From Cladochytrium replicatum (Eukaryota > Chytridiomycota > Chytridiomycetes > Cladochytriales > Cladochytriaceae), in assembly GCA_025526935.1 (NCBI GenBank), contig JAHLKD010000022.1:441501-505500 (forward strand): 64,000 nt of DNA, written 5' to 3'. Of this stretch, positions 1 to 10,649 are shown piece after piece. Each line of letters begins with the position of its first letter. Position 1 is the stretch's first letter. The notes beneath the pieces are model-generated. The model saw only the letters and a list, made by a program, of their open reading frames with translations, ran no database searches and was not told the DNA's origin. Both the position numbers and the translations under genes were made by a program.

Positions 1-2
1 CT

Positions 3-1988
3 GTCCCTTCATATGATATAGCTTGTGAGCCATCTGGATTTAATTCGAGCACAGTGGAAGGCGAGGGAGAAAGCGGCAAGTCAGATTGTACCTGGAGGGT
101 AAGAGATGATTGAACTGCAGTATTGTCATGCAAGTTAATTTTTATCCGTAGCATTCCGCAGTTAGAGTCTCAACTTCCCGCACCATCTCCTGTTGAAAAG
201 CTTCTCACACCACCACACGGAATCCCCTCTCAGCATGGTCATCAACAAGGTGGTATTCTGCGCCAGAGTACTGATGCTGACTTCATTGAGCCAAATCCAC
301 CCCACAACTTTCAGCATCAACAGCAAACGACTCATCAATCACAGCAAAGCGGTTCTTCTCGTTTATCAGAGCCTCCGCCTCTACAGGATCTGAATCAGGT
401 TCGCTCTCCGCCCGATACACCTCACCAGTCAGCTGCACAACCACCCGAAACGCACAGCGCAGATCAGCAGATGCTAAATGCAGAAATCTTGGAGAATCCA
501 GCTCGTCCACCGCCCGCCACACAATATCCTAACCTTGTCCGACGTCGATCATCTGTAAAATCCGCCGCATCAGATGCAATCACAGAGAGACTTTCTTCAC
601 CCCCCGATGCGCCGTCACAAGACATACAGCCTACTCCAATTCCCTCCTATAGCGATCAGCGCCCACCAAGATCAAATGGATTACCCCAGCATCCGGTTCA
701 GGAGTTTACGCCGTCAGCTGCACCGATTGTCCCCGCACCGATACGTACTAAAAGGGTGGCTGCCCAAGAGTTGGCGCATCAGCAGCAACATACGCCAGGA
801 CCAACGCCTAGTCCTCAATCGAGTGGCGCAAATTCTAGCTTGGGATCAAATCTTGCAGCAAAGGGAGGATTAGACACCGAACATCATCTGTCTAAGCATA
901 ATATCGTTGCTGAGGATAGCCATAGGGGCGGCACCATGGATGTTATTGTGCAGCAAGATCGACCTTCTCAGGTGGAGAATCCCACTAGCTCACCTTCGCG
1001 GATGATAGCGTTCGCGCCCGTTGTTGGTGTGAGCGGGACGCTTGGGTCTGTGCTGCACTTTGATAAAGAGGACGAGGACTACGATGCAGAGGAGGAACCG
1101 CAGTCACTAAAAGACGGGAAAACTGCGATATCAGGTCTTGGAAGACCAGTGGCGCGTGTCGGGACGACTGATCGATCGGCAGCTGAACCGCAGCCTTCCG
1201 CAAGAGTTAGTGACCGTCAGCCAGCGACCAAACATACAACCCACCATGGGGAATATGTTCAAGGTCGCGGAATTACTGTCCAGAGGATTGCGCAGTTCAA
1301 CCAGGTGAACAGAGAGTACTCGGCGGATGCTGTGCAACCGCCACAGAATCATCACTATAATCAGCACGGGTATCAAGGTGGGCCACCTCAAGTGGATTCT
1401 ACAGATGTGCGGATGCAGCACCGACGCACATTGGAGAATATACCGCCAAATCGGGCTTGGGAGGGGCAGGGTTGGTCGGGGCAGAGGTTTCCACAAGCGC
1501 AGGGGATCACGTATGCGCGAGAAGCACCGCCTGCTTCGCTCCCGGGTCAAGCACCTCATGGGGCTGGTTTCCGTGGAGAGACGATGAGCCCAATGTCGAG
1601 ATATCAACAATGGGACCCAAGCCCTTCCCCTATTCCAGCACAGTCGAGTCATAATTCTGTAGCGGTCACTGGTACCACGCGAATTCCGCCCTCGAAACGC
1701 AGTCATTGGCTCAATACTGTGTTGAATTTCGACGATGACATGAGCCAGAGCGATTTGGATGAGCGGCCGGCGTTCGTTCCAAGTTCATCCATTCAACAAC
1801 ATGGGCCACCGCAGCAGACTGTCGGTGCTCTTCGACCGGGACATGGATATGATCAATATGCGTACGGTTACGATTACGCTCACCGTGCAGCTGGATCCGC
1901 GTCAGGAGCATATGCCGAGGTCCCTGCTGCTGCACATGCACCTCCGGCAACAAGGCATCATGGGACCAAACGGAACAGACTTGCCTGA
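3..1988 (+). CDS. Disordered Pro/Gln/His-rich protein, 5' end outside window
   Basis: I do not recognise this protein. Two exons are visible, 3..98 and 162..1988, joined by a phase-0 intron (99..161) that starts GTAAGA and ends CCGCAG. The first exon is open from base 3 with no in-frame ATG, so the gene begins upstream of the window. About 640 residues are visible. They are low in complexity: rich in Pro, Gln, Ser and His, with many short basic patches, no obvious folded domain, no signal peptide and no membrane segment. The C-terminus is Tyr/Gly/Ala-rich and ends in a basic KRNR-type tail. Such sequence is typical of regulatory tails of fungal kinases or transcription regulators, but nothing in view decides this. 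The next gene on the same strand starts about 300 bases downstream. I am sure that it is coding and not sure what it does. Confidence 0.7.
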
Positions 1989-2293
1989 AATGACGGAGGG
2001 CGGGAATTTCGGCTCAAGCAATTTTGATAAATTTATCTTCACTTTGTTGAATTTTTTGTGTTTGTATGTTGTTGCAGCAGTCGAATCGGGGAATAACTTA
2101 TCTTTTTTGATTCCTGTTGGGGGGTTGATGAATATGTTGGTGGTTTGTTGACCTTCCAAATCTGGTCAGATTAAGGAAAGCGCGTCTCCCTCAAACCAAT
2201 CGCAAGCGTCGTGCTGAATCACGCTCCGAATTCGAAAGTTGCACGAAGAAACAGCATTCAAGCACGCAAAGAGCGACACAGAAGTGAAGCGAC

Positions 2294-4184
2294 ATGCCGA
2301 AGCGACAGCGATCTGCTGAGCCATGTGTCAAGCCAGCGGAGTATGAAGAACTTCCGCCGCTTGACACCATTCTTGGCGAATCTCGCATCCCCAGGAGCGG
2401 ACTAGATCATCCCAGAAAAATAGTCGTCCGAAACTACCAGCCCCGATGGGAGGATTTGGCTCCGCTCGGAAACGCACAACACCCACCTTTCAGCCTGCCG
2501 ATGATTCCACTCCAAACTCCTTCGCCCGCATATTACAACTCTCAAACGGCGAGCCAGTTTGACTCTTATTATCTTCCGACACCCATGTCACCCCGTGCGT
2601 ACTGGGACGGCGGGAATTATCCACGATTGCAGCATCCGACATACGCACCAGCGTATTATCGATGGCAGTCGACCGACGATGTCGGATGTTCTCATTTTAT
2701 TTCTGTAGAAACACCCAAATTCTCGGAGGGGCTGTGTAGGAACAAGAGTCCTACACGGCGGGACTATCGGTTCACGGACAATTTGTCATCGTTAAGCAGT
2801 TATGCGACGGCGTCTGTTCAGGGTTCCAGAAAAGAGGAATCTGCTTGTAGCTCCTCGAGCTACAGAGATTCAAGTGTCGGTGCTGGATCAGAGTTGCAAC
2901 CATTGCAGACATTATTGGTTGCGCCTGGAGGGATTGATTGTCGGCATGTGGTTCTGGAGCGAGGCTGTGAGGGAAACTCGGATTCAAACTGGATCCAGTA
3001 CGATGGGAGGCTGAACTGGACTGGGGAGGATGCTAGTGAGCGACAGCCGAACCAGTGGATCATCATCCCGCAACCCCGACCTGCCGTTTCGGAACATGGC
3101 GAAGCAAGTTACTCCGGAGACTCGTTGCTTGACAGTGACGTGGAAATCGTTGAAGATAATACTGATGACCATGTCCAGGAGGAAGATTGTGCAGTGACGG
3201 CGGTCATTGCGCCGCCGCAGAAGCCGTTGGATTTGGACATTGAGCCTACAAATCGATTGAAGGCGCTGGTCAGAGAATCTGACGGGAAACATATGCCTGA
3301 TTTCCACTACTTCGCAAATGCGCAAGAGGGAAAGATGAGGCCCATCGTAAGAGCAGGTAGAGTAACAAGATTGTTTTGGTATATCAATATTGAGTAAATT
3401 TTTGTTGTAGACATCGTAGCTTTTCTGGAATCACTGGTGAAGGAGTTTACGCTGATGCAGTCGACTCTGTATCTTGCTATGAACTACTATGACAGATATC
3501 TATCGGTGGTGAAGATCACACAGAAGAGGCAGTTGTATACCCTCGGGACGGCATGTTTGGCGATCGCAGCCAAATTTGACGATGAACTTAGCGTACCGCC
3601 GCTGGCGGAGCTCGTTGAATGGGCTGCGGTGTCGTGCCAGGGTATCATTCCTGCATCGACGGGGCTAAAGTTTGTGCAGAAAATGGAGCGGAAAGTTGTC
3701 TCTGCGCTGAACTGGGAGCTTGCGGCATGCACACCTCATGTAAGGAGCACTTGAAACGTGCATTTGAAGCAAGACTGATGTTCTGGAGTTTTAGTCGGTG
3801 GCGGAAGAGATTCTGGCGAGTATTCCAAACGAAAACTTTGGATATGGACAAACTGAGCTCATGGGACATGTGCGGCATTGCGTGCAAAGATCAGTTCGAG
3901 GTAGACTGAGTGCAGAGTTTTTCGGTGGTTCATTTGGCTGACGAAGGCGTGATGTTTCCAAGATCTGTCGTACATGGACTTTTCGCCAGGTTCAATTGCC
4001 TTTGGAGCACTCCACATGCTTGACGAGATGTCAGTGGAATATTTGATGGACCAGCTGAATCTTCCCCAGGTATTGTAGATCGGAAGAATTGTACCACCCT
4101 GATTGCTAAGGACCACCTTTTTTTTGGCAGTCGTATAAATTAACAGTTCGGGAGCTATCTGCAGCGTTCGTCAGGCTGACATGA
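2294..4184 (+). CDS. Cyclin with long disordered N-terminus
   Basis: Five exons fit: 2294..3356, 3411..3739, 3795..3900, 3963..4069 and 4131..4184, giving 552 aa with all phases consistent. Residues 1-350 are disordered and Ser/Pro-rich. The cyclin box begins near residue 350 (MRPIVRADIVAFLE) and continues through NYYDRYLSV and ACLAIAAKFDD, the usual cyclin N-fold helices. A second fold follows, with the typical sequence DLSYMDFSPGSIAFGALHML. The family binds and activates a cyclin-dependent kinase. The fold most resembles A/B-type (mitotic) cyclins, but the class is inference. The last splice sites (TTCCAAG acceptor at 3962, TTGGCAG at 4130) were chosen because only they keep the C-fold in frame. 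I saw no clear destruction box in the N-terminal part. Confidence 0.82.
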
Positions 4185-4389
4185 ATCAATCAACATATTC
4201 GGACAGTCTGCGACCAACCTCATATCCAGCATATTTGTGTGGAAAACTCTCTTCTACATTCTATTTGTATTAGTACTATCTGTCTCTCAGATACCAGCGT
4301 TTTGTCATGTATTTTCTGCAACTTTCTTAAAAAATAACCACATTTTTGACTCCCACGCAAACACGGCCACGCCTCCCGAGTGACAGGAC

Positions 4390-7073
4390 ATGGCTGCTCC
4401 TGCAATCAACGCAGAGTTGCTCGAGGAGCTGCTGGACGCTCCGTTCAAGAAGGAGGTTCGAGAAAATACTGTTAGTCTGGTTTGATGCTTAGAACTTCTT
4501 ACTTGAATTACAGGATCCTCGTCCACCGCCCTCTCAAAAGAATGGAAGCTCGAGCAAGAAGCCGTAATTGCACAACGTATTTTTCGTGAATCCTCCAATC
4601 ATTAACCTTCTTTTTCCCCTAGTCGCAGCCCATCCAAATCTCCGTCGCGGTCCCCGTCTTCTCCGGACAGCAAATCACGCAAAGGCGACGACAACCGCTC
4701 GCCCTCGCGGTCACCCTCACGCGAACGCAAAGACAAGGAGCGCTCCCGCTCCGAAAAATCCAAGGACGGCGGTCGCGACAAGGACAAAGACCGCAAATCC
4801 TCCAAGCGACGCGACCGTTCACGTTCTCGCGACCGCTCTTCGCGCGCCGTGCGATCGTCCTCGAAAGACCGGAAGGACAAGGACCGGAAGAAAGAAAAGA
4901 GCTCGCGGAGGAAGCGCAGCCGGAGCGTCGAGAGTCGCGAGAAGAGTTCGAGGAGAAAACGAAGCCGGAGCGGGATCAGGGAGAAGAGTTCGAGGCGGAA
5001 GCGGAGCCGGAGCGACGAGAGTCGGGAAAGGAGGAGGAAGCGGAGCCGAAGTCGGAGCGTGAGCGTTGGGAGCGCGAAGGACAAGTCGGGGAGGAAGCGG
5101 AGCCGGAGCCGTTCAGTTGAGGATAAGAGGAGCCGGAGGTCGCCGTCTGCGCAACAGAAACAGGTGAGCGAGCCTGCTGCTGCTGTTGCTGCACCTCCAC
5201 TGCGGCCACCTCCAGCGGCGCCGTCGCCGCCGGTTGGGAATCGTCGAAGGTCGCCGTCCATCGAGAGCGCAAAGCGCATGCGTGGGAGTCCGTCGCCGGC
5301 GAGGAAAGAAACAAAGAAAGGGAGTCCGCCGAGGGATCCTAGGCGCCGGAGATATGATTCACCGTCGCCTGACCGCCGCAGACGGGGTGGAAGAAGCCCC
5401 CCGGCTGTCTCTAATCTCGATAGGGATAGGGATCGTGACGGTGACAAGGAGCGGAACCAAGATGATCGTGGAGAGCGTGAGCGAGAAGTTCCTGCCATGT
5501 GAGTTGATTCAAGTTATCATTGTGGAACATCGCTGATGAAAAGTGATGTTTGAAAAGATGGAGGCCCACTCCGCCGTCGCCAAACTTGTCAGAGTACGAG
5601 CGGAACAGGCGCACGGTATTCGTGATGCAGCTTGCGAAAGGGCTGAAAAACCGCGAGCTTGCAGAATTCTTCTTGCAAGCTGGCAACGTGAGAGACGTGA
5701 GGATCATTTCGGACAAAAACTCTCGGCGATCTAAAGGGTGAGCATCTGTGAAAGGGTTTAATTGGTCGCTTTATTGTTGATCGATTTTTTTCGCTTTGCA
5801 GAGTTGGGTACGTTGAATTCTTCGACGAAGCATCCGTCCCTCCCGCGCTGCAGATGAGCGGACAAAAACTCTTAGGTGTTCCCATCATAGTGCAACCGAC
5901 CGAGGCGGAGAAAAATGCCGTTGCTAAGGATACCGCTTCGTGAGCTTGGAAAAAGATTTAAAGGTGTACTCTGTATTGAACTACTTTGCAGGGAAATGGG
6001 CGAGATCAGCAACAAGCTCTTTGTCGGACAACTCCACTTTAGTTTGACTGAAGAGGACATCAAGCTCGTGTTTGAACCGTTTGGGCCGATCGATTTTGTG
6101 AATATTGTTCGGGAGCCTGACACTGGGCATTCTCGTGGATACGGGTTCATTCAGTATGTTATCAAAAAATGAGGTCATATTGTTGGATGTTGTCTCACTT
6201 GGAGTACGAAAGGTACCGCAATGCGGAGGACGCGAAACGTGCGCGTGAAAAAATGAACTCGTTCGAGATTGCAGGTCGTCCGGTGAGTGCAAAATATTAC
6301 TAGCGAGCTGTACTTCCAACTGATGTTTTTGCCTTTAGATCAAGGTTGGGTTGGTGACTGACAAGTCGATGACGTCGACTGGAACGAGCTACAATAACAT
6401 GAACCTCGACGATGGGGACACTGCTGGACTTCCGTTGACACAGAAGGGACGGCAGGAGCTGATGGCCAAGCTGGCGCGTGAGGAGCCGCGTGGTGGAAGC
6501 AGACCGCTCCCGCCTCCACCGTAAGATTGTCTAAAAAATGAAATGCGTTCGGTTGAAGTTAAGTTTCTTTTTGTAAGGCGTCCAGCGGTTCCGATTATTA
6601 TGCCAACGCGGTGCGTGTTGTTGAAGAACATGTTTGACCCTGCGGAGTGTGTATTGTTGAAGGACATCGGATTTGGTTATTTATGAATGACTTTTCAAGG
6701 GAAACGGAACCGAATTGGTCCAGGGAGATTGAAGAGGACGTTCGTGACGAGTGCTCCCAGTTTGGAAAGGTGCTTCATATCCATTTAGAGCCAAACTCTG
6801 AGGTTAGGGCGACATTGATTCGGGTTGTGCGAAACTGATTTACGATTGTTTGCTTATAGGGACATGTGTATTTGAAGTTTGAGTCGGTGAATGCAGCGCA
6901 AGCTGCAATCACTGCATTGAACGGACGATTCTTTGCGCGTCGCCAGGTGGGTCTAGATGCTCCTTCCAGATTTATGCGCACCTATTGACGGTATCGTTTC
7001 GCGATAGATTTTGGCTGTTTTTGTGACCGATGCGATCTACAACGCCGAGTTCCCAGCTGCGGCAAAGCTGTGA
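4390..7073 (+). CDS. RBM39: RBM39/CAPER-type SR-like splicing factor
   Basis: Twelve exons (4390..4455, 4514..4563, 4623..5498, 5558..5737, 5802..5939, 5992..6153, 6213..6282, 6339..6520, 6578..6646, 6700..6802, 6860..6946, 7008..7073) give 682 aa. A long Arg/Ser-rich domain fills roughly residues 40-330. RRM1 follows, with RTVFVMQLA and SRRSKGVGYVEF. RRM2 has [17 protein letters not shown] and SRGYGFIQ. A linker leads to a third RRM of the UHM type, with the diagnostic stretch [17 protein letters not shown] just inside it. This domain order and the EExxPxW segment are those of RBM39 (Rsd1 in fission yeast). RBM39 is a U2AF65-like protein that links splicing and transcription in the nucleus. 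Donor 6647 was chosen over 6649 because it alone restores the EET motif. The gene is intact. Confidence 0.92.
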
Positions 7074-7790
7074 GGACTGACGCCAGCTAAATCATTGAAC
7101 TATTAACAGGCGTTTTGAATGCATATTTGGGATTGACCACTGATTCTTGTACTGTGGATCTAGGGAATTGTGTGGTTTAGAGAGCTGTTTGGACGATTAC
7201 GGCAATTGAAAACAAAAAGTTTTTTGTCTCCTAGCAACGGAAAGTTCTCACATGTTGTGTTTCATAGGGACAGACAGGGATACTGCGCATCATCGCATGG
7301 CAAATATGGTGCACAGATGAAAGAAATGCAACCATGTACCACAGCGCTGATCAGACATGACAGTGAAGCGTTGTGTTGAGTAGGTTGTTTGTTGTCATTA
7401 GTAATAACACATACCTACTCAGCGTTCCAATATCCGTATCATGTGCACATGTAGGGTTGCTACACGCAAGTAGGGTTTGCTATATAAACACTGCCCCGGG
7501 TGTCTCTCCCACCACCAGCAAGAAACACAACTGCGTACAGACCCAGAGTCTCCACTCCCTCCAAAGCCCTCTTTATATCTTCTGTGATTGCTGCTTAAAA
7601 GTCGCTTAGCTCGACTTTCTCAAATTCGCTCGGCGCTATTCTCCTCATCTGTGTAACGCATCTGTGCCTGTGCTGGTGCACAATTACAGCTCTACGCTCG
7701 GCTCGCTAACTATCTCCACCGTGTCCGCCCTCTCCACTGTCTAAGGAGAGAGCCATTGATCTACTGCCATCTGATCTTTCCCACCGTTTG
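7074..7790 (+). other. Intergenic region and 5' leader of the zinc-finger gene
   Basis: No convincing gene is present between the RBM39 stop and the next ATG. The first half is AT-leaning with no coding signal. The second half, from about 7480, holds a TATA element and a pyrimidine-rich, CT-biased leader typical of fungal 5' untranslated regions. Short open frames here lack homology and are interrupted by stops on both sides. Confidence 0.5.
7481..7487 (+). promoter_or_regulatory. TATA box of the zinc-finger gene
   Basis: The perfect element TATATAA lies about 310 bases upstream of the ATG at 7791. It is followed by a CT-rich stretch suited to transcription initiation. The long leader implied (roughly 250-280 nt) would fit a regulated transcription-factor gene. 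This is sequence pattern only. Confidence 0.55.
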
Positions 7791-9253
7791 ATGCAAGCGG
7801 TTGCCGACCAGGACTTATTCATCCCGTGTCTCGACAACTCTACTGCCAACGCTTCTGCTTTGGATCTTAATTATCTTACTATCGATAACACCACGTTCCC
7901 AACTTCAACTTCCGCAATTTCATCTACCACTTTCAACGATGTTTGCAACCTCTTCCAAGATGTTCCTCGCCAAGGCCACCAAGATGACTACCACAACAAC
8001 ATTTACGACAATCACCCGCTGGCGCGCGGAGTCCCGGTTGGAAACAACTGGGATGGTGGGGATCTTTTCGGCTCCCCGCCAAGCGGTGGTGTCGACCCGC
8101 CACTACTGCTCCCCGTCGAAGGCGGCGATCCCGTCCTCGACCCGCTTGAGGTCCAGCAACTTTTGGACCTCGGTTTAGCCAACCTATTTTCTTCATCTCA
8201 ACAGCAGTCGCAACTACCGCCACTGCAGCAACTGAACAGCTTGTCTTGGCATGCCCTCTCTGACGGCACATCACAGCTAACCTTCAATGATCAATCGGTA
8301 TCTGGATCTCTTTCTCCTCTCGGCAAAACGGACTCGACCCTCGAAAACATCTTCGCTTCAAACCCTCAACATCAACCCGACTCCACCTTCTCCCAACTTT
8401 TACCCGCCTTTTCCCAGCTCAGCCAGTCGGAGCTCTACGCCATCGCCGCCGCTGCGCTCACTCAGGCCACTGTCGCCCCGCTACAGGACTCCTGCAGCAG
8501 CATCGATGGCAGCACTCCTCCCCTCAGTGCTCCCGACGCCCTGTTCTCCTCCTACCTCTATTCGCCATCCACCTTCCATACCTCTCCCGCCCAGTCTTCC
8601 TACTCCCCCCTCGACAATCAGTTCATCTCGCTTGCGGGCACCGAACCATTCTTTGCGCCGCTGTCTCATCTCGTCCAAGACACCAAGCCTGTCGATCTCA
8701 CTCCCGAGCAAATACAGGCCCTTGCATTGGCGCTTCTCCCACAACAACCTCCTCCACAGCAACCTCCTCCCGCACCGTCTATAGCTTCTTCTGTGGGGCC
8801 AATACGCAGGAAACGCACGAATCTTCCCAGCGCGGAGGGCGTTGGTGGCGGAGACGGAGAAAATGCAACGGACGAATCTGAGGAGCGGCGGCACAAGTGC
8901 GACTTTCCGGGGTGCGCCAGGGCGTTCAAGCGGTTGTTCAACTTGAAAGCGCACAAGCGCACGCATAATCCTGAGCGCGACCGACCCTTTTCGTGTGATA
9001 TCTGCCACGCGACCTTCATTCGTGCCCATGGTTAGTTTTTGGTAGATTTTTTTTTGGCGTTTTGATCTCAGGTTTTAAATTCTGTCAAGATTTGACCCGA
9101 CACCAACCCGTTCACACGAAGCTCAAGGAGTGGAATTGTGAGCGGTGCGGCAAAGGATTCACACGAAAGGACGCGCTCGATCGGCACAATGCAAACCCCA
9201 CGGCGTGTCGTGCAAAGCGGTTATCCTTGGAGGGCGGAGAGCATCTCCGCTGA
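7791..9253 (+). CDS. C2H2 zinc-finger transcription factor (three fingers)
   Basis: Two exons, 7791..9030 and 9090..9253, give 467 aa. The first ATG after the leader is at 7791. Residues 1-350 are Ser/Thr/Pro/Gln-rich, as in activation domains. The last 100 residues carry three C2H2 fingers: CDFPGC with FNLKAH and RTH, then CDICHATF with HDLTRH, then CERCGKGFTRKDALDRH ending in a cysteine-type finger (NANPTAC). The intron falls inside finger 2, and the phase-1 junction restores HDLTRH exactly. The finger spacing recalls the Crz1/Prz1 group (calcineurin-responsive regulators), but no calcineurin-docking motif is obvious, so the subgroup is tentative. It is likely a nuclear DNA-binding regulator. 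Confidence 0.85.
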
Positions 9254-9879
9254 AAAGAGGTCTTTGGTTGTCACTGTACCGGTTCCTAGGAACTACGGTT
9301 AATTGTCAACTCGAGCACTGAAAGCCACCAATTCCTTTTTATTCAACTAATGTTGATCATTCCGCGTATTCCTTAGAATATCGGTTTGCTGAATCCTCTC
9401 TTTTCTGAGCAGCCTGTGTAGATACTTCATCTTACACTGTGCAGTTCACTGACCATCGTGATGAGCATTTGTTCATTTCTGGGTATGAATTCGTTCCCGG
9501 AACGATTTTGATATACTCTTCTATTTGATTCGTGCTTTTTAGAAGCAGCAATGTTCGCTGCCCGTGACATGGATACATTAAATATCTGCTTTTCTTGTTC
9601 CCCATGCAAGCATTTTTCTTTCTTTTCTACCTCTCATTTGGAGCTCACCATTGTAGCTTTCATCTGCTTTCTTTCTTCCTTCCTCTAAAAAGTCCAGTGT
9701 TTATCCATGTGTTATTTTCTTGTCCTCATGTTTTTCAAGAGTATTTTTGTGATGATAATACTTCATCAGAAAAGTTATACAATTGAATCATGACGCTCCC
9801 CTCGTTGCCTGCGGACAAATTCCTTGTGTTTGCGTCAGACAATCTGGAATCACGAACATAACATTTTCCAGTCAACGTG
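9254..9879. other. AT-rich intergenic region
   Basis: Downstream of the zinc-finger gene. The sequence is T-rich with several stops in every frame. I see no coding similarity, repeat or RNA structure here. A short start-like frame at about 9790 ends after 27 codons and may be a leftover of the TPR gene that follows. Confidence 0.4.
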
Positions 9880-10430
9880 TGTAGTACCTCGAACTTCACC
9901 TCGAGCGGTGTCGGGAGCTCGGGGACACAGCGAAAGAAGGTGCGGCCCAGGGTGCTCTCACAGTCTGTTTCGCAAAGTATAAAATGAAAAAAAAAACGCG
10001 ATCAATACCTTGGTGAATGCTCATGAGTGATTTTGTTTTCCAGGTCGGGGACCTTGGACGGTACCTGAAAAACTTTATCGCCTTGACGGAGCACGACCCG
10101 ATGCAGAGCGCCGCGCACAGCAACGCGTGCTGCAGGCTCGGCGCGCTCTACAACAAGATGAGGCACTACGGGCTCGCGGTCGAGTGCTTTGAGAGGCTCA
10201 TGACGGAGCTAGAGCAGTCGGCAGCAGTGGCAGGGTGAGAAACAGATCGTCGCCCGTGGAGACAAGGTTGAGGTGGTGGTGATACGATGACGCTTGGCAC
10301 TGCGCAAGGTCAGCTCGGGATCGCAAGGGGGAACCATTTGATGGAAAAGTTGCTGGGGACGTGGGAAAGCTGTTCAGATGGAAGGCGAGCTTGGATCCGA
10401 GTGTATATTGAGAAATGAGGGGAGAGACAG
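9880..10430 (+). pseudogene. Remnant of a TPR protein (possibly TTC29-like)
   Basis: Three stretches read as tetratricopeptide helices: YLELHLERCRELGDTAKEGA (from about 9886), VGDLGRYLKNFIALTEHD and CCRLGALYNKMRHYGLAVECF (10050-10200), and then LGTAQGQLGIARGN with a C-terminal FRWKASLDPS (10290-10415). The internal TPR arrangement and the short Trp/Lys tail remind me of TTC29, an axonemal/flagellar TPR protein, which would suit a zoosporic fungus. Two places need a one-base shift to stay in frame: the junction after FAK near 9985, where canonical splice sites give the wrong phase, and the GGGG run near 10352. Only about 140 residues of an expected 450 or more are present. I therefore call it a decayed or badly truncated copy. 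The family name is tentative. Confidence 0.45.
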
Positions 10431-10649
10431 TTCTGCGAAGAAAAAAAAAAGAATATTCCAAAATGGCACTTAAAGGGAAGTCTAATTGTGCGATAAGTGC
10501 GAGGACGGTTCGATTTGTTAAACAACAACCGCAAAGGGAAAAGGTCATTGCATCTATCAGAGTGGGGAATGCATGCCGCTATTAAAGAAATAGAAAAGAC
10601 AACGCAAGTGAGTCGAATGGCTCTTTTCTTTTTGAGAGTCACAAATTAC

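Noticed and set aside
4602-5498. Long minus-strand open frame rich in Arg/Ser/Leu
   Set aside because: It is the antisense of the Arg/Ser domain of the RBM39 gene; low-complexity codons leave the other strand open.
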